64,000 bases of DNA from Paenibacillus piri (GCF_004354045.1 NZ_SMRT01000009.1:222665-286664), one strand, 5' to 3'. Positions 27,462-36,307 are shown, numbered from the stretch's first letter. The notes: generated from the sequence alone by a model not told the origin. Numbers and translations are program-made.

Positions 27462-28418
27462 ATGCAGTCGAAGCCGGCGACCGCCATCCCGGCAGCAGCT
27501 GCGGCTTCGGCCAGCCGGCGCAGGCGGCTGGCCGAAATATCCAAAAACAAACATGTCTACATCATGCTGCTGCCTGTCGTTTTATATTACTTGATCTTTC
27601 ATTATCTCCCGATGTATGGCGTTATTATCGCCTTCAAAAATTACGCGCCCTTGCGCGGAATTCTCGGCAGCCCATGGGCGGGACTCGATCATTTTCGGGA
27701 GTTTTTCAACAGCTACTATTTTTGGCAGCTATTGAAGAATACGGTCCTGATCAGCTTCTATGACCTGCTTTTCGGGTTTCCCGCCCCGATCCTGCTCGCG
27801 TTGATTTTGAATGAAGTTACGCATCTGAGGTTTAAACGGCTGGTGCAGACGATCTCGTATTTGCCCCATTTTATATCGCTCGTCGTCATCGTCGGTCTCG
27901 TTCTTGATTTTTTGTCGCGCGACGGGCTGATCAACCAATTGATCGTTATGCTCGGGGGCGGGGCGACCCCTTTTATGCAAAAGCCGGAATGGTTCCGGAC
28001 GATTTATATCGCCACCAACATTTGGCAAAGCGTGGGCTGGGGCTCGATCATTTATTTGGCGGCCTTGACCGCAATATCGCCTGAGCTGTACGAGGCTTCG
28101 CGGGTTGACGGCGCGAACCGCTGGCAGCAGCTATGGAACGTCACGCTGCCGGGCATTTTGCCGACAATTGTGATCATGCTTATTTTACGGGTCGGCGACA
28201 TGATGTCGATCGGCTACGAGAAAATTATTTTGATGTACAATCCGCTGATCTACGATACGGCGGACGTCATTTCCACATTTATATACCGCAAGGGATTGCT
28301 GGAAATGAACTACAGCTACAGCACGGCCGTCGGCTTATTCAATGCGGTCATCAACTTTACGCTGCTCGTACTCGTCAATCGTTTGTCACGTCGGTTGAGC
28401 GGATCTTCATTATGGTAA
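27462..28418 (+). CDS. Carbohydrate ABC transporter permease, LplB type
   Basis: A 318-residue CUT1-family permease. After a cytosolic N-terminus with many Ala and Arg it has about six membrane segments, and the EAA loop is YEASRVDGANRWQQLWNVTL at about 210-229. Conserved starts such as YYLIFHYLPMYGVIIAFKNY (about 43-62) mark the LplB/YtcP subgroup, which imports oligosaccharides, often of complex plant or host glycans. No ATPase is encoded in this operon, so a shared MsmX-type ATPase elsewhere must power it. GGAAAGGGGG precedes the ATG. Confidence 0.88.
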   Translation: MQSKPATAIPAAAAASASRRRRLAEISKNKHVYIMLLPVVLYYLIFHYLPMYGVIIAFKNYAPLRGILGSPWAGLDHFREFFNSYYFWQLLKNTVLISFYDLLFGFPAPILLALILNEVTHLRFKRLVQTISYLPHFISLVVIVGLVLDFLSRDGLINQLIVMLGGGATPFMQKPEWFRTIYIATNIWQSVGWGSIIYLAALTAISPELYEASRVDGANRWQQLWNVTLPGILPTIVIMLILRVGDMMSIGYEKIILMYNPLIYDTADVISTFIYRKGLLEMNYSYSTAVGLFNAVINFTLLVLVNRLSRRLSGSSLW

Positions 28419-28464
28419 CCGGTGCACACCTTCCGGCAGATCGGCTTCGGTAAGGAGGCAGTCC

Positions 28465-29346
28465 ATGTACAAAAAAACCTGGGGCGAGAAAGTATTCGAC
28501 GGGAGCAATTATATCCTGCTTTGTTTACTGGTCGTCGTTACGCTGTATCCGTTTATATATGTGTTAATGGCGTCGCTCAGCGATCCAAAGTTCGTCGCCC
28601 AATACCGGGGACTGCTGCTGTGGCCTCACGGCTTTACGCTCAACACGTATACGTTCGTTTTTGAAAATCCGATGATTGCGACCGGCTACCGGAACACGCT
28701 GTTTTACGTTTTTGCCGGTACGGTCATCAATATGCTGCTCACCGCACTGGGCGCCTACGCGCTTTCCAGACGGTATTTGATCGGCGGGACGACGATTATG
28801 ATTTTGATCGTATTCACGATGTTTTTTTCCGGCGGCCTGATTCCCACTTATTTGAACGTCCGCAATCTGGGACTGCTGGATTCCGCGTGGGCGATCATAT
28901 TGCCGTCCGCGGTGAACACGTTCAACCTGATCGTGATGCGCACGGCGTTCCGGGCGGTGCCCGAAAGCATGGAGGAATCGGCGAAAATCGACGGCGCGAA
29001 CGATTACACGATTTTATTCCGTATCTTCATTCCTCTTTCGCTGCCCGTCATGGCTGTCATTTTGCTGTTTTATTTGGTACAGCATTGGAATTCCTGGTTC
29101 CCGGCGCTCATTTATTTGCGAACCCGCGAGCTGTTTCCGATTCAATTGATTTTGCGTGAAATATTGATTGCAAGCAGCACGGATACGATGACCGCTGGCA
29201 ACGTGGCGCAGCTGGACCAAATGCCCGTCGGTGAGACGATCAAATATGCGACCATCATCATCGTGACGCTGCCGATCGTATGCGTGTACCCGTTTCTGCA
29301 AAAATATTTCGCCAAAGGCATTATGGTCGGCGCGGTGAAGGAATGA
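28465..29346 (+). CDS. Carbohydrate ABC transporter permease, YtcP type
   Basis: The 293-residue partner permease. It begins with the group's DGSNYILLCLLVVVTLYPF and has about six membrane segments; the EAA loop is EESAKIDGANDYTILFRIFI near residues 171-190. It ends GIMVGAVKE, the usual end of YtcP-like permeases. It completes the pore with the LplB-like permease and is followed by a tandem array of hairpin repeats before the binding-protein gene. Confidence 0.88.
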   Translation: MYKKTWGEKVFDGSNYILLCLLVVVTLYPFIYVLMASLSDPKFVAQYRGLLLWPHGFTLNTYTFVFENPMIATGYRNTLFYVFAGTVINMLLTALGAYALSRRYLIGGTTIMILIVFTMFFSGGLIPTYLNVRNLGLLDSAWAIILPSAVNTFNLIVMRTAFRAVPESMEESAKIDGANDYTILFRIFIPLSLPVMAVILLFYLVQHWNSWFPALIYLRTRELFPIQLILREILIASSTDTMTAGNVAQLDQMPVGETIKYATIIIVTLPIVCVYPFLQKYFAKGIMVGAVKE

Positions 29347-29375
29347 CGTTTGCGTCGTTAACGGTACAAATGAAT

Positions 29376-29595
29376 TTGACAAACGCACTCGTCCTTGAGG
29401 GGCGAAGCCGTTTTTTCTTTGATTGCAGCATAAGTTCCATACTTTGCTTTGCCGATGTTGATAAACGCACCCGCCCTTCAAGGACGGCGCAGCTGTTTTT
29501 CCGGGACGATGAAAGTATAAGATTTTAGACTTTGCTTCGCGCAGCCTTGATAAACGCGCTCGTTACCAAATGACGGCGAAGCCGTTTATCCTTGG
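29376..29595 (+). repeat. Three tandem copies of the double-hairpin repeat
   Basis: Copy C1 (29376-29416) is a 3' part only: TTGACAAACGCACTCGTCCT then GGGCGAAGCCGTTTTTT. Copy C2 (29425-29502) begins GCAGCATAAGTTCCATACTT and reads TTGATAAACGCACCCGCCCT then GGACGGCGCAGCTG. Copy C3 (29511-29595) begins GAAAGTATAAGATTTTAGAC and ends GCGAAGCCGTTTATCCTTGG. They fill the gap between the second permease gene and the binding-protein gene of one operon. The stems could slow RNA decay or act as a partial terminator and so set different levels for the two sides. Confidence 0.75.
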
Positions 29596-29649
29596 ATGAA
29601 AAAACGGAAGCAAGTTATTTATGAATCATTTTGAAAGGGGGCTGAACGC

Positions 29650-31368
29650 ATGAACCGAATGAACCGAATCGATCGAATGAACCGAATGAACAAAGGATTC
29701 AGCTTTTCGATGGTGGTCGCGCTGGCTTTGCTGGCCGGAGCCTGCTCCTCAGGCGGCAGCACGTCCAATCCCGCGCCCGGAGAGCCGCCGAAAAAGGAGG
29801 AAGCGGCCAAATCGCCGCAAACCGCTCCGGCTCCGGGTACCCCTGCCGCAGGCAACGCCAAAAAGCCGAAGCTGCCGCTCTTCGACAAGCCGGTCGAGCT
29901 TTCCTGGTTTGTGGAGCTGGACGCCCGCGTCTCCGCAACGAAAAAGAACTACAGCGAAGTCGAAGCCTTCAAGCTGCTGGAAAAGGAAACTGGCGTCAAA
30001 ATCAATTTCAAGCATCCGCCGTCCGGCATGGTCAACGAACAATTCAACCTGATGATCGCATCGGGCGACTTGACCGATATTATGACCTCCAGCTGGGCAT
30101 CCTACCCCGGCGGTCCGGAAAAAGCGCTGAACGACGGCGTCATTCTTCCGCTCAACGAGCTCATTGACAAGTATGCGCCGAATTTCAAACAATTTTTAAA
30201 CGATCATCCCGATATTAAAAAGGAGATCGTCACCGATAGCGGCACCATATACTCGTTCCCGCTCGTGCGCAGCGAAAACTGGCTTCGTTACGTATTCGGC
30301 TTCCAGCTGCGGCAGGACTGGCTCGAACAGCTGGGTCTGAAAGTGCCGGAAACGATCGACGACTGGTATACCGTGCTGAAAGCGTTCAAGGAAAAAAATC
30401 CGGGCGGCAAAGGCGTCATTCCGTTCGGAAACCAGACGACCAAGCCGAATTTTTCGGATCTTCCGTTGGCGTATTTCATGAGCGCTTGGGGCAACACCTA
30501 CGGATTTTATCAGGTGGACGGCAAGGTCAAATTCGGACCGGCCGATCCGGAATATAAACAGTTTCTGGAAACGATGAACAAATGGTACAAGGAAGGGCTG
30601 ATCGACCCGGATTTTGCGGCAACCGACGCCAAGCAGTTCGACGCCAAAGTGACCGGTCATAAGATTGCAGCGTGGGGCGCATTGCTCAATGGCGGTATGG
30701 GACGATTGATGGATTTGATGAAGGACGATCCAAGCTTCAAAATCGTCGGTGCGCCTATGCCGAAAGCGAAGGACGGCAAAAATTACAATTTTCACAAGGA
30801 CGCTTCGCGCGCTTATACCGGTTCCGGCAATGCGGTTTCGGGCAAGTCGAAAAAGTCGGCCGAAGCGGTCGCCTGGATGGATGCGGCCGGCTGGTCGGAA
30901 TGGGGCCATAATATTATGAACTTTGGCATCGAAGGAGTATCGTACAACTGGGAAAACGGATACCCGAAATATACGGACAAGGTACTGAAGGACCCGAATC
31001 TGCCTGTCGTCAATGCGCTTAATCAATATGCCTTTTCTTCCGGCTCCGGCCGCTTCTTCGATCAGGATGCCCGCTACTTTGAACAGGTGCTTTCATATCC
31101 CCAACAGAAGGAAGCCTCCGTGCTGTGGGCGAAGGCTTCGACCGACCGCCAGCTGCCTCCGGTAACGCCGACGCCGGCGGAGTCGACGAAGCTAGCTTCG
31201 ATCATTAACGAGGTGTACACGTATACGGACTCGATGTTTGTCAAATTCATTAACGGAACGGAACCGCTTTCGAATTTCGACGCCTATATTGCGCGGTTGA
31301 AGCAGATGAAAATCGACGAAGCGATACAGATCAATCAGGCTGCCTTGGAGCGGTATAAGAAAAGATAA
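29650..31368 (+). CDS. Carbohydrate-binding lipoprotein of an LplB/YtcP-type importer
   Basis: A 572-residue extracellular binding protein, the usual large size for this transporter group. The signal peptide ends in a lipobox LAGAC with the lipidated cysteine at residue 32, then a Pro/Ala/Gly-rich linker to about residue 75. The N-terminus is odd: the first 14 residues, MNRMNRIDRMNRMN, come from repeats of CGAATGAAC, so the n-region has four possible Met starts (residues 1, 4, 10, 13). GAAAGGGGG favours the first. It supplies ligand to the two permeases upstream, separated from them by the repeat array. Confidence 0.87.
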   Translation: MNRMNRIDRMNRMNKGFSFSMVVALALLAGACSSGGSTSNPAPGEPPKKEEAAKSPQTAPAPGTPAAGNAKKPKLPLFDKPVELSWFVELDARVSATKKNYSEVEAFKLLEKETGVKINFKHPPSGMVNEQFNLMIASGDLTDIMTSSWASYPGGPEKALNDGVILPLNELIDKYAPNFKQFLNDHPDIKKEIVTDSGTIYSFPLVRSENWLRYVFGFQLRQDWLEQLGLKVPETIDDWYTVLKAFKEKNPGGKGVIPFGNQTTKPNFSDLPLAYFMSAWGNTYGFYQVDGKVKFGPADPEYKQFLETMNKWYKEGLIDPDFAATDAKQFDAKVTGHKIAAWGALLNGGMGRLMDLMKDDPSFKIVGAPMPKAKDGKNYNFHKDASRAYTGSGNAVSGKSKKSAEAVAWMDAAGWSEWGHNIMNFGIEGVSYNWENGYPKYTDKVLKDPNLPVVNALNQYAFSSGSGRFFDQDARYFEQVLSYPQQKEASVLWAKASTDRQLPPVTPTPAESTKLASIINEVYTYTDSMFVKFINGTEPLSNFDAYIARLKQMKIDEAIQINQAALERYKKR

Positions 31369-31409
31369 AGATAGTTACAACGTTTCCCGGGAAAGGAAGG
31401 CGCTGGAGC

Positions 31410-32429
31410 ATGACAATCGGAATTTCATTGGTCGGTGCGGGAGGATTCGCCAGAATGCATTTGGAGGCGTACAAATCCGATCCCCGCGCCAAAGTGTTAT
31501 GGATTTGCGATCCGGATCTGAACCGGGCCCGTCAATATGCCGCCGAATATGACATCCCTAACGTGACGGCCCGCTATGAGGATTCGCTGCTGGATCCCCA
31601 TGTGAACAGCGTCGACATTACGGCGCCTAATTTTCTCCATAAACCGGTTTCGATCCAAGCGATGGAAGCGGGCAAGGCGGTATTGTGCGAGAAGCCGATG
31701 GCGCTTGATGCACAGGAGTCCCAGGACATGGTGGACGCCTCCCGCAGACTGAAGCGGAAGCTGTTCGTCAAATATCACCAGCGGTTCGATCTCGCCCATC
31801 AAAAAGCGAAGCAAATGATGGACAGCGGCGAATTTGCCAATCCGGTGCTGGGCTTCGTCACTCTGTTCGCCAATCACCTGCCTTCGATGCTTAATCCGAA
31901 TCATTGGCGCGGAATCCCGGCGCTGTGCGGCGGAGGCTGCCTGTTTTCCTCCGGCTCGCATCTGCTCGATCTGATTCATTATTTTTTTGGCGATTTACAT
32001 GCGATTACGGCCGTCAACCGGCAGTTGGTCGCGAACGATCCGAATAAGGGCGACGATAATGCCGCTGTCATCATGGAGTTCAAGAGCGGAGCGCTCTGTC
32101 ATTTTATCGGCTGCTGGACGTCCGACTACGGAACGCATCGCAGCAAAGAAATTCACGGTACGAACGGCTCCCTGAGCATCGTGGAGGTCGGAGGGGACAA
32201 AGGGACGAATACACTTTATCACAAGACGAAAACGTCGAACGACATCGTAATACAAGCGCCGGACTGGTTTCGCCAATCCAATTTTGCCGCAATCCGCCAT
32301 TTTCTCGATTATTACGAGGACCGGACAGAGCCGCTGTACCCGCTCGAAACTTGCGTCAATTCGATGCGGACGCTGGGGCTCGCTTACGAGTCCTCCGCTC
32401 TGGGCAAGCAGATCGTGGTGGATGCATGA
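31410..32429 (+). CDS. Gfo/Idh/MocA-family oxidoreductase
   Basis: A 339-residue NAD(P)-dependent sugar oxidoreductase. The Rossmann motif GAGGFA is at residues 9-14, and the EKP motif that places the nicotinamide is at 94-96, within GKAVLCEKPMALD. The C-terminal half is the alpha/beta substrate domain, with GGCLFSSGSHLLDLIHYFFG giving the usual conserved Asp and His. It would oxidise or reduce a ring hydroxyl of the sugar brought in by the importer, or of the product of the glycohydrolases. It follows the binding-protein gene by 41 bases with GGAAAGGAAGG. Confidence 0.88.
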   Translation: MTIGISLVGAGGFARMHLEAYKSDPRAKVLWICDPDLNRARQYAAEYDIPNVTARYEDSLLDPHVNSVDITAPNFLHKPVSIQAMEAGKAVLCEKPMALDAQESQDMVDASRRLKRKLFVKYHQRFDLAHQKAKQMMDSGEFANPVLGFVTLFANHLPSMLNPNHWRGIPALCGGGCLFSSGSHLLDLIHYFFGDLHAITAVNRQLVANDPNKGDDNAAVIMEFKSGALCHFIGCWTSDYGTHRSKEIHGTNGSLSIVEVGGDKGTNTLYHKTKTSNDIVIQAPDWFRQSNFAAIRHFLDYYEDRTEPLYPLETCVNSMRTLGLAYESSALGKQIVVDA

Positions 32430-32477
32430 TGGCTTATGTTCCTGGGTTAGTCCGGCTTGGCCGAAAGGAGGCGGGTT

Positions 32478-33347
32478 ATGCCTGAACTGACGATGCTTAA
32501 CTCGATGGCTTCCCGCGATTTTGCCGCGGCGCTGGACCGGCTTGCCGGTTGGGGCATCCGGGCTTTGGATTTGAAGGACTCGATATTTGGCAAAACGGTG
32601 TTCGATTTGACCCGGATCGAGGCGGAACAGGCGATCGCTATGGCGGAGAGGCGCGGGCAATACGTGTATTGCATGTCCACGGCCATCTTTCAGGATGATA
32701 TCGAGCAGGGAGAGGCTTCATTCCGGACGGCGCATCAGCGGTTGATCGAGCGGGCCTCGACGGTTGCCGCTGTACTGAAGCCTAAGCTGCTCCGCGTGCT
32801 GTCCGCCAAGTCCTCGAAGCGCCATTCCATTACGGACAGCATCCGCTATATGGAGTCGCATCATCCATGGGTATTCGAGGCGTACCGTTCTGTCATCGAC
32901 CGCTTTCGGGAGGAAGGCGTCATGGTTACGATTGAAAACGATCCGCAAAGCAATATTCTCGGTTCGGTTGACGAAATAACCGGATTTTTCGAACGGCTGG
33001 ACCGTCCGGATCATACGCATTTTACCTTTGATGTGCAAAATTTATGGCAAATGGGCGTTTTTCCGACGATGGATGTGTACGCGCAGCTTCGGCCGCTGAT
33101 CGGCTACCTGCATGTGAAAGGGGGCCTTAAGCATCCGGTCACCGGAGAGCTTCAGTGGAAATCATCGCTGGAGGATGCGTCATGGCCCGTTGCGGCGATG
33201 TGCAAGCAGGCTGCGGCCGATGGCGTAAGCCCGGTCATCTGCCTCAATCCGCCGCATGGCGCAGCCCGGCCGGGCTGCGATTACAACGGCATGGAGCAGC
33301 GGGATTTGGCTTATCTGAAGTCGCTGTTTGCGGCTGAGCTTGAATAG
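32478..33347 (+). CDS. Sugar phosphate isomerase/epimerase-like TIM-barrel protein
   Basis: A 289-residue xylose-isomerase-like (AP endonuclease 2 family) TIM barrel. Candidate metal ligands lie in VTIENDPQSN (about 152-161), THFTFDVQN (about 180-188) and GYLHVKGG (about 212-219), the order expected for this fold. It often pairs with Gfo/Idh/MocA enzymes in sugar and inositol pathways, as here. AAAGGAGG sets the ATG at 32478, not the TTG at 32457. It is the last gene of the operon; no terminator is clear, and repeats follow at once. Confidence 0.83.
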   Translation: MPELTMLNSMASRDFAAALDRLAGWGIRALDLKDSIFGKTVFDLTRIEAEQAIAMAERRGQYVYCMSTAIFQDDIEQGEASFRTAHQRLIERASTVAAVLKPKLLRVLSAKSSKRHSITDSIRYMESHHPWVFEAYRSVIDRFREEGVMVTIENDPQSNILGSVDEITGFFERLDRPDHTHFTFDVQNLWQMGVFPTMDVYAQLRPLIGYLHVKGGLKHPVTGELQWKSSLEDASWPVAAMCKQAAADGVSPVICLNPPHGAARPGCDYNGMEQRDLAYLKSLFAAELE

Positions 33348-33372
33348 AGACCGCGACGGTCGACTACCTATC

Positions 33373-33656
33373 GGACCTCATCGCCGTTATTTTCTTCAAA
33401 ATGCACTCGCCTCTAATGTAACGGACACCAGATGTCTTTATAAGGCAAAAATCTGCCCAATAACGGTCTGTATCAATCAATAGTGCCCCATAGGAGACTG
33501 TCGATTAAAGGACGGGAACGGCGAAGCTCAAACACGTTTTATTGTCTTGATTTCATTATACTTTTCGGTAACAATGCAATAAAAAACTCGCCCTGAAGCC
33601 ATTCTCCAAGCCCTTATCCCTATTAATCGACAGTCTCCTGCGGTCCGTTACATTTT
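33373..33656 (+). repeat. GTAACGGAC repeat R1, split by a MITE
   Basis: Starts GGACCTCATCGCCGTTATTT, has TGTAACGGACA 44 bases further on, and ends GGTCCGTTACATTT. The same blocks with the same 44-base spacing occur in R2 at 47136-47439. TGTAACGGAC and GTCCGTTACA are inverted repeats of each other. The copy is interrupted at 33494-33637 by the MITE. With the MITE removed, the distance between the two arms is 81 bases here and 76 in R2, and the 5-base excess fits a target duplication. Confidence 0.65.
33494..33637 (+). mobile_element. MITE-like element M1
   Basis: A 144-bp non-coding element with perfect 15-bp terminal inverted repeats GAGACTGTCGATTAA and TTAATCGACAGTCTC. The interior has parts shared with M2 (AAACACGTTTTATTG, CAATAAAAAACTCGCCCTGA, CCAAGCCCTTATCCCTATTA) in the opposite order, so M1 and M2 are inserted in opposite directions. 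The flanks do not show an intact target duplication. Confidence 0.75.
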
Positions 33657-33685
33657 TTATGCACCCCCATTTCTTCAAATAGGGG

Positions 33686-33895
33686 CTATTCAGTCCGTAA
33701 GCCATACATCCGATACCTCATTATTCCGCTCGACACAATTATAATTTCCAGATCAACCAATTTATGCAAGATCCGCCGGGCATGACGGTCCGTGATCCTC
33801 AGGTGTCTAGCCAGTTCCATGGGTGTGAAAGGCCGCGGCAGGCGCCGGGCAAAGCGTACGACTTCCGCTTCGAGCCAAGTCAACTCGAACAGCAC
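33686..33895 (-). CDS. Small winged-helix DNA-binding protein
   Basis: The 69-residue protein is almost only a helix-turn-helix: FTPMELARHLRITDRHARR (about 23-41) followed by a recognition helix and a beta wing (EIIIVSSGIMRYRMYGLR). The start codon is GTG; an in-frame stop lies a little upstream, and the AGGAGGC is about 20 bases away, so the start is not ideal. It lies just downstream of, and on the same strand as, the ParB-like gene. It may be a small regulator or a remnant of a longer one. Confidence 0.6.
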   Translation of the reverse strand: MLFELTWLEAEVVRFARRLPRPFTPMELARHLRITDRHARRILHKLVDLEIIIVSSGIMRYRMYGLRTE

Positions 33896-34055
33896 ATCTA
33901 TTGAGACGAATTTTCACGCCTCCTGTCATTTGTCTCTTGTGCGATATTCGTTTGCATCCATTCTTCATATTTTTGTGCAAATCTTGACACGCAATCCCTC
34001 TCCTTTTATTGAGAGTAAAAGCAAACCAAGCGGAAGCTTATTTATGGCCCCTTCG

Positions 34056-35162
34056 TCATCGTTCCGATGAAGCGGCCGCTTCGCCCGCAGCCTTCGCCTT
34101 GATCTGCCGCCATGCTTCGAGCTGCTTCTCCAAACCTTCGATCAGCGCTTCGACGCCGATCTGAAAAGCGGCCGGATCGCCGACGAGCGCAGCGTTATAA
34201 TCATGTCCCGCCGGGCTGCAGTCGGAAAGGGAGGTCAACAGCTTGCGCAGCTTATTTTCCAATGGTTGGGCCGCTGCGGCCCCGGCATGCCCTGCTGTCG
34301 CCGACGCTTGCTCCGCCCCGGCATGTCCTGCTGTCGCCGACGCTTGAGCCTCGGCATGTCCCGCAACTGTCAACGCTTGCTCCATTCCGGTTTCCGCATT
34401 TGCCGGCGTTTTCGCCGCCGCTTTCGGCTTAGCGGCGGGTTTCGTCCGCTCCGCTTTATTTTGTTCAAATACGGACCATGTTTCCAGCAGCTCAGGGCCC
34501 GATTTGTACAATAATTTGTCCTTGGTGCCGGACGAAATGGTTTTATCCTTGAACAGCCGGGCGATCCGTTTGACGTCGCTGACAGGCAGCTCGTCCCGGG
34601 CAATAATTAAAGCGAGCGGATCGCGATGTTCGATCGGCAAATCTTTAATCGGCAGCAGCTGATCCTCGGTCAGCATGTCCTTACGGATATCGGTGCCGCT
34701 CACAATCCGCTTTTTGACGGAATCGCCGAACTTCAGCAGGTCGTATTTATTTTTGATATAGGACTCCGGCTTGCCCAGTTTGCTGGACAAATATTTGATC
34801 GAGCTGCTGAATTTCGGATCGTTCAACAGCTTGTTGAACGCCTCCGCCTCCTCTATTGGGGAAAAGCCTTCACGCGTCAAATTTTCCGCGATTTGCTCCA
34901 AATAAATTTCCAGCTCGTCCGATACTTGGGAGACAATGCAGGGGATCACCGGCAGGCCGAGTGCTTTGCAGGCTTTGTACCGCCGGTTTCCGTAAATGAT
35001 TTTATAACGGCCGTCCTGGACGGTCCGCACTTTGATCGGAGACAGCAGGCCGAGCTCCCCGATGCTTTCGATGAGTTCCTGAAGCGATTGTTCGTTAAAC
35101 TGGTATCTGGGCTGATCGGTATCTTCGATAATCAATTCCGTGGCAATTTCGATAATGTCCAT
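34056..35162 (-). CDS. Orphan ParB/Spo0J-like protein
   Basis: A 368-residue protein. The ParB N-terminal (CTP-binding) domain has the box GNRRYKA (58-64) and ENLTREGFSPIEEA (93-106), close to the usual GERR and EN-QR--LsPiEEA motifs. A helix-turn-helix region follows at 120-160 (IKYLSSKLGKPESYIKN). Residues about 255-310 are Lys/Ala-rich and hold three repeats of the AGHA(G/E)A..ASAT type. The C-terminal 60 residues are helical. No parA gene is beside it, and the C-terminal half is unlike Spo0J, so a chromosome-segregation role should not be assumed. The start at 35162 has TAGGAGAG upstream; the frame is open to 35240. Confidence 0.8.
   Translation of the reverse strand: MDIIEIATELIIEDTDQPRYQFNEQSLQELIESIGELGLLSPIKVRTVQDGRYKIIYGNRRYKACKALGLPVIPCIVSQVSDELEIYLEQIAENLTREGFSPIEEAEAFNKLLNDPKFSSSIKYLSSKLGKPESYIKNKYDLLKFGDSVKKRIVSGTDIRKDMLTEDQLLPIKDLPIEHRDPLALIIARDELPVSDVKRIARLFKDKTISSGTKDKLLYKSGPELLETWSVFEQNKAERTKPAAKPKAAAKTPANAETGMEQALTVAGHAEAQASATAGHAGAEQASATAGHAGAAAAQPLENKLRKLLTSLSDCSPAGHDYNAALVGDPAAFQIGVEALIEGLEKQLEAWRQIKAKAAGEAAASSER
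34284..34383 (-). repeat. Three in-frame tandem repeats inside the ParB-like gene
   Basis: GGCATG(C/T)CCTGCTGTCGCCG-type units start at 34284, 34320 and 34353, with spacings of 36 and 33 bases. They encode the Ala/Gly/His-rich AGHA repeats. All spacings are multiples of three, so the number of units can change without breaking the frame. Confidence 0.65.
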
Positions 35163-35502
35163 GTAAGCTCTCCTATCGTTCGTTACTAAAGTCCCCGGAC
35201 AATGGGCAAGCTTCCGGAGGCTTGAATCAATCTGTACCAAATAATTATATTATATACTACAGCCCGGATCGTGAAAACGTTATGATCTGCGCATACGGTT
35301 AACGATACTTGATGCTTGAGGCTGCGGATCTGACGGATCGGCGGGTATGAGTTCAAGTATGACGGGCGTTTGCGCGGAACATATGCGTCAGGGGGACATC
35401 CAGGAAATTGCAGGTGAAAAAGGAGTAGATGGATGCACCCGCATCATGTATGATATTACTACAAAATTGTCGACAAACAGACAGGAAATGGGGGGAGACG
35501 GC

Positions 35503-36174
35503 TTGCAATTTCCAGCCATATGGCTGCAAGGGGATTCGCTCGGCGAAAAAATTTCATGCGAGCTCCGCTTGCGCATTATTAACGGGACGACGGCCCCCGG
35601 GTCCGTATTAACCGAAAATCAGCTGGCCGCCGAATTCGGGACGAGCCGATCGCCGATTCGCGACGCGCTGAAAATCATAGCCAACGAAGGCTTGATTCGA
35701 ATGGAAAGAATGGGCGCCGTGGTCATCGGCCTGAAGCCGCAGGATATGGAGGAGCTGAACGATGTCAGATTTTTATTCGAAGGCTTTGCGCTGCAGCGTT
35801 TAGCCGACATTTACGATGAGCTGAAAGTTAAGGAGCTTGGCCAGATTTTGGATAAAATGGAGCTCGCTGCGAGTCATCATGATCCGGTGTTGTTTGCCCA
35901 TTACGATCTGCTGTTTCACGAAACGATTATTTTAAGCGCCCGGCACACGCGAATTTTATATTTATGGAACAATATCCGGTATGTGATTTTGACCGCTCTG
36001 CTGGTTGCTACGGAGCAGCGGTTTGCTGCGAACAAGCAGGAAATCAAGCCGATGATTACCCGGCACAGACTCATCTTGGACGCCTTGGCGTCTCGTGACG
36101 CCGCCCGTATCAGCCGCATCGTTCAGGAGCATTTTTTGGATACGAAAAAATCGTGGGGCGAGAGTTTGTTTTAA
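35503..36174 (+). CDS. GntR-family regulator (FadR/FCD subfamily)
   Basis: A 224-residue regulator from this start. The N-terminal GntR winged helix has LTENQLAAEFGTSRSPIRDAL (split here as LTENQLAAEFGTS and RSPIRDAL), followed by an FCD-type all-helical ligand domain (from about residue 85) with conserved D/H positions such as HYDLLFHETI. The frame is open back to 35347. TTG at 35503 is preceded by GGGGGGAGA and fits the normal start of the family; ATG at 35488 is an alternative. It lies before the dehydrogenase operon at 36347, with a terminator between, and probably regulates that operon. Confidence 0.82.
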   Translation: MQFPAIWLQGDSLGEKISCELRLRIINGTTAPGSVLTENQLAAEFGTSRSPIRDALKIIANEGLIRMERMGAVVIGLKPQDMEELNDVRFLFEGFALQRLADIYDELKVKELGQILDKMELAASHHDPVLFAHYDLLFHETIILSARHTRILYLWNNIRYVILTALLVATEQRFAANKQEIKPMITRHRLILDALASRDAARISRIVQEHFLDTKKSWGESLF

Positions 36175-36210
36175 GCGATAACCGTACCTCTCGACAGTTA
36201 TGTGCAAAGG

Positions 36211-36244
36211 GTGATTGCGGTTTATGAAGGCAGTCACTTTTTAC
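36211..36244 (+). terminator. Terminator of the GntR gene
   Basis: GTGATTGC pairs with GCAGTCAC (one G-U pair), followed by TTTTT. It lies 37 bases after the GntR stop codon. Confidence 0.6.
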
Positions 36245-36289
36245 CAAAAAAGCTCTATACAACGGGCGGTTCGTTATTTATAATTTAAG

Positions 36290-36307
36290 TTGTCGACAGG
36301 TATACAA
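36290..36307. promoter_or_regulatory. Candidate GntR operator before the dehydrogenase operon
   Basis: TTGTCGACAGGTATACAA is an imperfect palindrome (TTGTNNAC..GTNNACAA) in the short promoter region after the GntR terminator. FCD-type GntR proteins bind TTGT..ACAA type sites, and the gene just upstream encodes one. Confidence 0.4.

Noticed and set aside
34284..34383. Regular repeats that might suggest a CRISPR array
   Set aside because: The units are in-frame inside the ParB-like gene, lack spacers and encode an Ala/Gly/His-rich linker.
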